Shown here in pieces: positions 1 to 4,597 of a stretch of DNA of 6,793 bases. The notes beneath the pieces are model-generated. The model was not told the DNA's origin. It worked only from the letters and a program-made list of their open reading frames with translations, and ran no database searches. The translations under genes were made by a program, and so were the position numbers. Within the stretch, counting starts at the first letter, position 1, and the number at the start of each line of letters is the position of its first letter. This DNA comes from Devosia equisanguinis (lineage in GTDB: Bacteria > Pseudomonadota > Alphaproteobacteria > Rhizobiales > Hyphomicrobiaceae), in NCBI GenBank assembly GCA_945901835.1, contig CAMDMH010000166.1:1-6793 (forward strand). The letters run 5' to 3'.

Positions 1-123
1 GAGCACGATAAGAGCTGCGTTCACCACCTCACGGATTTTGCGCAACGGATGTCGCGAAGGAATCCGCTCGTCGAGGTTCACATAGCTGAACAAAGAGCCG
101 TTCTGGTCGTCCGATCCGCGCAT
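1..123 (-). CDS. IS5-like transposase, N-terminal 41 residues (runs off the window)
   Basis: Reading the minus strand from the ATG at 123-121 gives an open frame of 41 codons to the window edge, without a stop. It begins MRGSDDQNGSLFSYVNLDER and continues with IPSRHPLRKIREVVNAAL. This matches the familiar start of DDE transposases of the IS5/IS1182-like group (DUF772-type N-terminus), where the 'MRG-D...G-LFSYV-LE-R-P--HPLR-IR---N-AL' pattern is conserved. The start is supported by a perfect AGGAGG (complement of 132-137) eight bases upstream. The catalytic DDE domain would lie outside the window, so it cannot be said whether the gene is intact. This is a mobile-element gene and has no link to the neighbouring metabolism. 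Confidence 0.8.
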   Translation of the reverse strand, partial: MRGSDDQNGSLFSYVNLDERIPSRHPLRKIREVVNAALIVL

Positions 124-186
124 GCCCCAAGCCTCCTGCCGAGGCCGCACGTGGAATCATATTCGCGCTGTCGTGTCGACTGGAGG

Positions 187-205
187 GTTTTTCAGCGGCC
201 GGTTA
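187..205. repeat. candidate terminal inverted repeat of the insertion sequence
   Basis: The stretch GTTTTTCAGCGGCCGGTT lies about 65-80 bases outside the transposase start. It resembles the 'TTTTTCAGCAGCC' type of terminal repeat that I recall from elements with this kind of transposase. The partner repeat is outside the window, so the assignment rests on position and resemblance only. Confidence 0.35.
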
Positions 206-212
206 GTGAAGG

Positions 213-261
213 ACGGCGTACTGGCGCCGTCGCACTTCGTGCGGTCGGCCCTTCGGGCCGA
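213..261 (-). terminator. three contiguous hairpins, possible terminator of the monooxygenase operon
   Basis: Three perfect inverted repeats follow each other almost without gaps. The first is 213-218 with 225-230 (6-bp stem, 6-base loop), the second 231-235 with 239-243 (5-bp stem, TTC loop), the third 245-251 with 255-261 (7-bp stem TCGGCCC, TTC loop). They lie 23-71 bases downstream of the monooxygenase stop codon. In the operon transcript the last two would have C-GAA-G loops. No run of U follows any of them on either strand, so this is not a classical intrinsic terminator. It could be a 3'-end stabiliser or a Rho-associated structure. Confidence 0.4.
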
Positions 262-283
262 AGCTGCACTATCTCGATTTACC

Positions 284-1915
284 TCACAACGTCGCGCCGC
301 GGATGCGATCGACGACGGCGAGGGGATCGTCGGGTGGTTTGTCGCCGCGCCAAGCGACGTGGCCGTCTGGACGAACGAGCACGAGGCGGCAATCGTGCAG
401 GCGCATGAAGGCGGGATCGTCGATGGTGCGATACGTCAGCGGCACACCGCGATGCACGAATGCGCGGTCGATGCCGCCGGGATCGGGCGCGCGCTGCCCC
501 AGACGCAACAGCACGAAGCCTTTGCCGTAGAGGTCGAGCGTCGAAGACCCGTTCTGCATCCGTGCGTGCGGCGCTCGTGCGCCCGGCGTGACGCCCGTCC
601 GGTGGACGGCTGCGGGCGCTCCACTCGTTTGCGCGTCATCACCAGCGACGATGGGCGAACCGGCATAGACCGGCGCGCTCGCCAGACCATCGGGCGTTCT
701 GGTTCGCGCGTGCCGCGCATCGATCGTTGCGCCCAGCGCTTTGCGGGCCGCTCTTCCCGCGGGCGTGTCGAGCGCAATGTCGGGATGGAACTCGTAGGGA
801 CGTTCCTGCTTTTCGGCGTCGTCGATCGCTTCGGCGTCGGCGACGCCGCGCTTGGTCAAGGAACGGCGCTCGGCCTCGTAGGAATCGATAATGCCCGTGG
901 TGGCCCAGCCGGCAAGCCGCGCTTCGAGTTTCCAGGAGAGATCGAACGCGTCGGCAAGGCCGAGGACGAGACCAGCACCGTTCGTGGAACGCGACTGATG
1001 CGCGGCGTCTCCCGCCAGCAGGATGTTTCCTTCGCGCCAGCGGTTCGCGACGGCGTTGCGCGCCTGCCATCGGGCCGTCGAGAACAACTGATGGACCACG
1101 GGGCGCCCCGCGATCTGCTCGAGTTCCGCCGTCGCATCGATCGTATCGGCGTTTTCCCAATGCTCCTCGCCGCGCAAAAGCAGACGATAGAGGCCGCGGC
1201 CGTCGATGCTTTCCAGCGTGCGCCAGATGCCGCTCGCATCGACGAACATCGTCTCCCCGGTCTCGTCGCCTTCGGTGTGATGCGCAAGGCCGGGTATGCG
1301 CGTATAGATCTGCGCGTAGTGGTCCGTCGGGCCAGTGCCTTCGAGGCGAAGGTCATTGCCGTCGCGGATGGTGCTGTTGCTGCCAGTGCAATCGATCACG
1401 TATTGCGCGGCGATCGTGCGGCGGTTCAGGGCTGCGAGATCGGCAACCTCGGCGAGGATGCAATCACCGCGCTGCTTCAGGCGTTCCAGTCGCCAGCGGA
1501 AACGCAATCTCGTATCGGCATGACTCGCCGCGAAATCGCGCAAGATCGGGTCGAGCTGCAACTGGTCGATGCGAACGCCGCGCTCCGGGCTACCGCTGCT
1601 CGATGGCGCCGGCTTATCGAGACGGGCGATCTCGTAGCCGGAGAGGCTCGTGCAATAGAGCACTTTCTGAAGCTCTTCCGGCATTGCCGCCTCGCGCACC
1701 TGATCGGTCAGCCCGTATCGGCGCATGAACTCCATGGTGCGCACGTCGAGCGTGAGTGCGCGCGGCTCTTCGCTACCCGTCGTCTTTTCCTCGATGAGGA
1801 GGCACGGCACGCCGCGCGCTCCAAGGCCACCCGCAAGTGCGAGCCCGACTGGGCCGCCCCCGACGATCAGAACGGGCGTTTCGATCGTCGACTGCGACGC
1901 ACCTGAAATTGCCAT
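284..1915 (-). CDS. FAD-dependent aromatic monooxygenase, PheA/TfdB type
   Basis: This 543-residue protein has the plan of class A flavoprotein aromatic hydroxylases, which use FAD, NAD(P)H and O2 to hydroxylate a phenolic ring. Residues 15-35 form the FAD-binding Rossmann start (GGGPVG at 19-24), with E42/E43 at the end of the second strand and R52 beyond. The 'DG' motif falls at 175-184 but reads CTGSNSTIR, with Thr replacing the usual Asp. The 'GD' motif GDAAH is at 302-306, followed by NGAG and DAFDLSWKL. Residues about 455-543 look like the C-terminal thioredoxin-like domain of the PheA/TfdB/MhpA group, ending LVRPDGHVAWRG. The length fits that group and is longer than the ~400-residue 3-hydroxybenzoate 6-hydroxylases. 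It is the second gene of an operon, 24 bases after the ring-cleavage dioxygenase, so it probably supplies that enzyme's hydroxylated substrate. The substrate itself is unknown. No signal peptide; cytoplasmic. Confidence 0.9.
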   Translation of the reverse strand: MAISGASQSTIETPVLIVGGGPVGLALAGGLGARGVPCLLIEEKTTGSEEPRALTLDVRTMEFMRRYGLTDQVREAAMPEELQKVLYCTSLSGYEIARLDKPAPSSSGSPERGVRIDQLQLDPILRDFAASHADTRLRFRWRLERLKQRGDCILAEVADLAALNRRTIAAQYVIDCTGSNSTIRDGNDLRLEGTGPTDHYAQIYTRIPGLAHHTEGDETGETMFVDASGIWRTLESIDGRGLYRLLLRGEEHWENADTIDATAELEQIAGRPVVHQLFSTARWQARNAVANRWREGNILLAGDAAHQSRSTNGAGLVLGLADAFDLSWKLEARLAGWATTGIIDSYEAERRSLTKRGVADAEAIDDAEKQERPYEFHPDIALDTPAGRAARKALGATIDARHARTRTPDGLASAPVYAGSPIVAGDDAQTSGAPAAVHRTGVTPGARAPHARMQNGSSTLDLYGKGFVLLRLGQRAPDPGGIDRAFVHRGVPLTYRTIDDPAFMRLHDCRLVLVRPDGHVAWRGDKPPDDPLAVVDRIRGATL

Positions 1916-1922
1916 GGGGTTG

Positions 1923-1940
1923 CCTCGGGCCTCCTCCTCC
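1923..1940 (-). promoter_or_regulatory. ribosome binding region of the monooxygenase, merged with the upstream stop codon
   Basis: The TAG stop of the dioxygenase (1942-1940) runs straight into GGAGGAGGAGG. The nearest AGGAGG copy (1935-1930) is 14 bases from the monooxygenase ATG, which is longer than usual. A second GAGG (1926-1923) has a good 7-base spacing. No in-frame start exists upstream between the stop and 1915, so the ATG at 1915 is well supported. The arrangement suggests translational coupling of the two genes. Confidence 0.7.
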
Positions 1941-2977
1941 TAGGATTGGCCCGCGTGTTCCTCTTTCAGCAGACCGAGGCGGCGCAGCACCTCGCGATCC
2001 GTAACGTAGAAAAGGCGTGTGCGTTCCGCGTAGGCGCTGTGCTTGATCCACGTGCCCGACGGCGCGGAAAACACATCGCGCGCGCTCCACGCAAACTCGT
2101 CGCGCCCGATCTTGCTGCCACCAGAGCCCTCGACGACGCAGAACACGCTGCTTGCCGTCGTGCGGAAGCCGTTCGTCTCGACGCCCGGGGCCAGTTCGAC
2201 GATGCCACAATCGAGAAAGCTCATCACGGGGCCACCGTTGGTGGGATCGGCGTAGCGCACGCGGCGCGCACCGTCCGGGCCGAGGGGCGCCTTCGATACG
2301 GCAGCCGCCGCTTGTTCCCATGGATAGCGGAACACCGGCGAGTAACCCTTGCCGCCGCCGACCGTCTCCGGAACCATCATCGACGACGTAAACGCCGCAT
2401 CCGGCGGCAATTGCGGCAGGTCGTTGGGCGGGCCGGGCTGGAAAGCGTCGGTGCCGAGATAGCGGTGCAACTGCGCATCGAGAACGTCGAGCCAGACGAT
2501 CGGACCGTCGCCGCTATGCTTGTGCTCATGCCAGCACCAACCGGGCGTCGTCACGAGATCTCCGACCTGCATCGGGCAGGATTTGCCGTCGACGACGGTG
2601 GTCGCGCCGTTACCCGACATGACGAAGCGCAGCGCGTTCATGGAATGGCGGTGGGGCCGCGCGCTTTCGCCGGGCTTGAGGATCTGCAGGCCGGCATTGA
2701 GATTTCGCGTGGTGCCGCCGGCGCCGCCGATCAATGGTGTATAGGGGCTGACCAGCGAGAGCACGCGACGCTCGATCGCTGCCATGGAGCGTTCGGCCAG
2801 CGCCGCGTCGATCAGCGGCTGCATGTCCTTCCAGCGCCAGACGTGGGCGCGCTCGCGGCCATCGTCGTCGTTGCGATGGGCGGCGCGGTTCTCCCACAAT
2901 GGCGAGACATTATGCTCTGCCCACGGGGCGCCTACGCCCATCGCGCCTACCCCCGACATCTGCCCCTGGTCAGCCAT
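1940..2977 (-). CDS. cupin ring-cleavage dioxygenase, gentisate/salicylate 1,2-dioxygenase family
   Basis: A 345-residue bicupin of the family that uses Fe(II) and O2 to cleave a ring between the carboxyl- and hydroxyl-bearing carbons (gentisate to maleylpyruvate; also salicylate or 1-hydroxy-2-naphthoate). The N-terminal cupin carries the signature PGESARPHRHSMNALRFV at 102-119. Ligands H109, H111 and H150 keep the spacing of the known iron triad (2 and 39 residues). R117 and H152 match the essential Arg127 and His162 of the Pseudaminobacter salicylate dioxygenase; G96, Q98 and D164 match its Gly106, Gln108 and Asp174. Its Trp104 corresponds to N94 here. The second cupin (about 215-325) lacks an obvious metal triad, as is usual in the family. 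The start is fixed by GGGAG (2989-2985) seven bases upstream. It is the first gene of the operon with the flavin monooxygenase. The family is well supported; gentisate as substrate is only the default guess. Confidence 0.88.
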   Translation of the reverse strand: MADQGQMSGVGAMGVGAPWAEHNVSPLWENRAAHRNDDDGRERAHVWRWKDMQPLIDAALAERSMAAIERRVLSLVSPYTPLIGGAGGTTRNLNAGLQILKPGESARPHRHSMNALRFVMSGNGATTVVDGKSCPMQVGDLVTTPGWCWHEHKHSGDGPIVWLDVLDAQLHRYLGTDAFQPGPPNDLPQLPPDAAFTSSMMVPETVGGGKGYSPVFRYPWEQAAAAVSKAPLGPDGARRVRYADPTNGGPVMSFLDCGIVELAPGVETNGFRTTASSVFCVVEGSGGSKIGRDEFAWSARDVFSAPSGTWIKHSAYAERTRLFYVTDREVLRRLGLLKEEHAGQS

Positions 2978-3001
2978 TGCTTCGCTCCCGCTTGGAAATT
3001 C

Positions 3002-3031
3002 GTCGGCACCATAACACGAGGCGGCGCCGAC
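3002..3031. promoter_or_regulatory. imperfect inverted repeat upstream of the dioxygenase operon, candidate operator
   Basis: GTCGGCACC (3002-3010) and GGCGCCGAC (3023-3031) form 9-base arms with one mismatch, separated by 12 bases. They lie 25-54 bases upstream of the dioxygenase ATG. On the minus strand the spacer region contains TGTTATGGT, which could be a weak extended -10 element (TG-N-TATGGT), so a repressor bound here would cover the promoter. If the promoter lies further upstream the same repeat would fold in the 5' leader. No regulator gene is visible in the window. Confidence 0.4.
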
Positions 3032-3140
3032 AAGCAGCGTTCTGCATCAAGGTAAGACGCTATCGCGGTATGGGCGCAGCATGGGCTCGACATGGGGCAG
3101 CGCGGGGGCAGGTGTGGCGGGAAGGCGTCACGTCAAATTT

Positions 3141-3166
3141 GTTCTTTCTATATTCTTCTTTTGTTC
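3141..3166 (+). promoter_or_regulatory. tandem GTTC-type repeats, candidate LexA (SOS) operator
   Basis: Three half-site-like words occur with exact 11-base spacing: GTTC at 3141, ATTC at 3152 and GTTC at 3163. This gives GTTC-N7-ATTC-N7-GTTC, with each word followed by TT. The alphaproteobacterial LexA box is GTTC-N7-GTTC, so 3152-3166 and 3141-3155 are two overlapping boxes, each with one mismatch in the shared middle word. A TATATT at 3149-3154 could be the -10 element, so a bound repressor would block it; no convincing -35 is seen. The site lies 62 bases before the ATG of the helix-turn-helix gene and points to that gene rather than the divergent operon. Confidence 0.5.
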
Positions 3167-3217
3167 TTGAACCAGATGACTGCGCTGATAGGGTCGAGTT
3201 CGTTGGTTCGTGGCGTC

Positions 3218-3223
3218 AGGAGG
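3218..3223 (+). promoter_or_regulatory. ribosome binding site deciding the start at 3229
   Basis: A perfect AGGAGG stands five bases before the ATG at 3229. The same frame is open upstream to 2899, but that part overlaps the divergent dioxygenase and its promoter and has no comparable site, so 3229 is the start. Confidence 0.85.
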
Positions 3224-3228
3224 CAGGC

Positions 3229-3798
3229 ATGTCGCAAGGTCTCAGTTGGGAAAGCGTGAGTTGGCGGAGTGGTACGGATCAGTATCGCTTCGAGGTCGAA
3301 CGGGGCGGTCTGTTCGGACAGTTGTCGGCTCCGGGTGGGCGTTCTCTGAACCTGCCGATTGTCGTTTGGGAAGGCTTGCTCGACGCCTTGAAGGCTAACC
3401 GCTCGACACGGCAGCGTGAGCAGCAGCAGCAGTTTCCGAGCCGCTCCCGCGCACGCTGGTACGACGGCGAGATCGCGGAAGTCGCCGATGCCTACAAGTC
3501 CGGGCGCTCGATCGCGCAGATCGCGCAATCGCACAACAGGTCGGCATTTGCGATCGAGCATCAACTCGATAAGCTCGGCTTGATTTCGAATGCCGACACG
3601 TACGGACCGGATCGCGACGCCGATATGCGAGATCCGATGTTCGAGACATCTGCAATCGAGGCGCCGGCAATCGAGGCGCCGGCGTTCGATGCGTACGAAC
3701 GGATGAGTGACGGCGGGCGTGGTGCGGCTGCCCTACCGATGCCGGAACGCGACAAGCGTCACACGGCCCGAAACAATGCTGCCTCGAGCAGCGGTTAA
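3229..3798 (+). CDS. hypothetical DNA-binding protein with Myb/SANT-like helix-turn-helix
   Basis: I do not recognise a named family for this 189-residue protein. Residues 1-58 look like a small folded domain: alternating strands (QYRFEVERGGLFGQL), then SLNLPIVVWEGLLDALKANR, a strand-helix ending that recalls PC4-type single-strand DNA-binding domains; that likeness is weak and unproven. Residues 59-76 are a Gln/Ser/Arg-rich linker with QQQQ. Residues 77-118 (RWYDGEIAEVADAYKSG, then IAQIAQ and HQLDKLGLI) resemble the Myb/SANT-like 'W-x-x-E-(I/D)...G-S-x-x-x-I-A...R-S-x-x-A-I-x-x-x-L-x-x-L-G-L' helix-turn-helix found at the ends of some DNA-repair and helicase proteins. Residues 119-189 are charged and low in complexity, with an AIEAP repeat. 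It follows a candidate LexA site, so a role in the DNA-damage response is possible. It may be cotranscribed with aat, 82 bases downstream. No signal peptide or membrane segment. Confidence 0.8.
   Translation: MSQGLSWESVSWRSGTDQYRFEVERGGLFGQLSAPGGRSLNLPIVVWEGLLDALKANRSTRQREQQQQFPSRSRARWYDGEIAEVADAYKSGRSIAQIAQSHNRSAFAIEHQLDKLGLISNADTYGPDRDADMRDPMFETSAIEAPAIEAPAFDAYERMSDGGRGAAALPMPERDKRHTARNNAASSSG
3652..3681 (+). repeat. 15-base tandem duplication inside the helix-turn-helix gene
   Basis: The unit GCAATCGAGGCGCCG occurs twice in direct succession (3652-3666 and 3667-3681), encoding AIEAP-AIEAP in the tail of the protein. The reading frame is kept. The identical copies suggest recent slippage in an unconstrained region. 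Confidence 0.9.
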
Positions 3799-3880
3799 AT
3801 CTCGCAATCGGGAGCGCGCTGTCCTATCTTCAGAGGCTCGCAGGCGCGGGATACCCTCGCGCGCAAACCTTCATCGCGCC

Positions 3881-4555
3881 ATGGCAGCACGCAACAGTCC
3901 GTTGTTCGAAATCACGCCGCAGATGCTTCTGCGCGCCTACGCTTGCGGCATCTTTCCGATGGCGGAGAGCGCCGATGATCCTCAGCTCTATTGGATCGAG
4001 CCGCAGGCGCGCGGAATTCTGCCGCTCGACGCCATCGACTTGCCGCGGCGGCTCGCGCGCACGGTGCGTCAGGCCCGGTTCGACGTGACGTTCGACACGG
4101 ATTTCGAAGGCGTGATCGACGGGTGCGCGGCGCCGCGCCCCGGGCGGCGCTCGACGTGGATCAACAGTCAGATCCGAAGCCTCTATCGGGATCTCTACCG
4201 GCAGGGGCACTGCCATACGCTGGAAGTCCGGCTCGACGGCCGTCTGGTCGGCGGCCTCTACGGCGTTGCGCTCGGCGGAGCGTTCTTCGGCGAGAGCATG
4301 TTCTCGACGGAGCGAGACGCTTCCAAGGTCGCCCTCGTCCATCTGTGCGCGCGGCTTATCCATGGCGGGTTCACGCTGCTCGACACGCAGTTCGTGACCG
4401 ATCATCTCAAGCAGTTCGGCACGATCGAGATCGACAAGGCGGAGTTCCAGGAGCGGCTTCAGGATGCCGTAGAGCGGGTGGCGGATTTCGCGAGGCTGCC
4501 CAACAGCACACCGCCCGAGCACGTGCTCGATATCTTGAAGGCGCGCGGAGAGTGA
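3881..4555 (+). CDS. aat: leucyl/phenylalanyl-tRNA-protein transferase
   Basis: A 224-residue cytoplasmic enzyme that transfers Leu, Phe or Met from aminoacyl-tRNA to N-terminal Lys or Arg of proteins, making N-degrons for ClpS/ClpAP. The family signatures are clear and in order: LLRAYACGIFPMAES at 16-30, YWIEP at 37-41, TWIN at 92-95, GHCHTLEVR at 109-117, GGLYGVALGGAFFGESMFS at 124-142, ASKVALVHL at 147-155 and DTQFVTDHLKQFG at 168-180. The length is normal for rhizobial Aat. The frame is open upstream to 3707, but family members begin just before the 'FEITP-LLRAY' segment, so the ATG at 3881 is chosen even though no good Shine-Dalgarno sequence precedes it. The gene lies 82 bases after the helix-turn-helix gene and converges with the molybdenum enzyme gene. 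From memory, in many alphaproteobacteria aat follows accBC, which is not the case here. Confidence 0.95.
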   Translation: MAARNSPLFEITPQMLLRAYACGIFPMAESADDPQLYWIEPQARGILPLDAIDLPRRLARTVRQARFDVTFDTDFEGVIDGCAAPRPGRRSTWINSQIRSLYRDLYRQGHCHTLEVRLDGRLVGGLYGVALGGAFFGESMFSTERDASKVALVHLCARLIHGGFTLLDTQFVTDHLKQFGTIEIDKAEFQERLQDAVERVADFARLPNSTPPEHVLDILKARGE

Positions 4556-4597
4556 ATTCCACGGCCTGCGATCGAATTCGGAAGCTTCGGGAATGGT

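Larger units (their letters stand above)
1..205 (-). mobile_element. 5' end of an IS5-like insertion sequence (partial)
   Basis: The left 205 bases look like the transposase-proximal end of an insertion sequence that continues past the left edge. Three things support this: a recognisable transposase N-terminus on the minus strand from 123, a strong ribosome binding site in front of it, and a candidate terminal inverted repeat near 187-205. The outer boundary is an estimate, because the other end, its matching repeat and the target duplication are not in the window. The element sits about 80 bases beyond the stop codon of the flavin monooxygenase, so it lies at the end of the catabolic operon and may separate it from former downstream genes. 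Confidence 0.65.

Noticed and set aside
122..1906. 594-codon rightward open frame opposite the flavin monooxygenase
   Set aside because: It is the antisense shadow of a clearly recognisable enzyme in high-GC DNA. Its translation is Arg/Ala-rich with no family motifs and no ribosome binding site.
1946..3055. 369-codon rightward open frame opposite the dioxygenase
   Set aside because: It is the antisense of a gene with intact cupin motifs and its own ribosome binding site. The translation shows no recognisable domain.
3198..3209. GTTC-N4-GTTC as a further LexA site
   Set aside because: The spacing is four bases, not the seven required for the alphaproteobacterial box.
2899..3228. N-terminal extension of the helix-turn-helix gene
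   Set aside because: The extension is Arg-rich, overlaps the divergent dioxygenase start and the promoter region, and the perfect AGGAGG at 3218 fixes the start at 3229.
3421..3432. Four CAG repeats in the helix-turn-helix gene
   Set aside because: A short in-frame Gln run in a linker; not long enough to mean anything by itself.
3844..3862. Hairpin before aat (GCGC-GGG with CCC-TC-GCGC)
   Set aside because: The stem is interrupted by a two-base bulge and is followed by no U-run; such stems are expected by chance in GC-rich DNA.
3707..3880. N-terminal extension of aat
   Set aside because: It overlaps the end of the preceding gene and encodes Arg-rich sequence unlike Aat; family members start near residue M at 3881.
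4556..4597. Bidirectional terminator between the convergent genes
   Set aside because: GAAGCTTC at 4581-4588 is only a short palindrome with mismatched flanks and no T-tract on either side.
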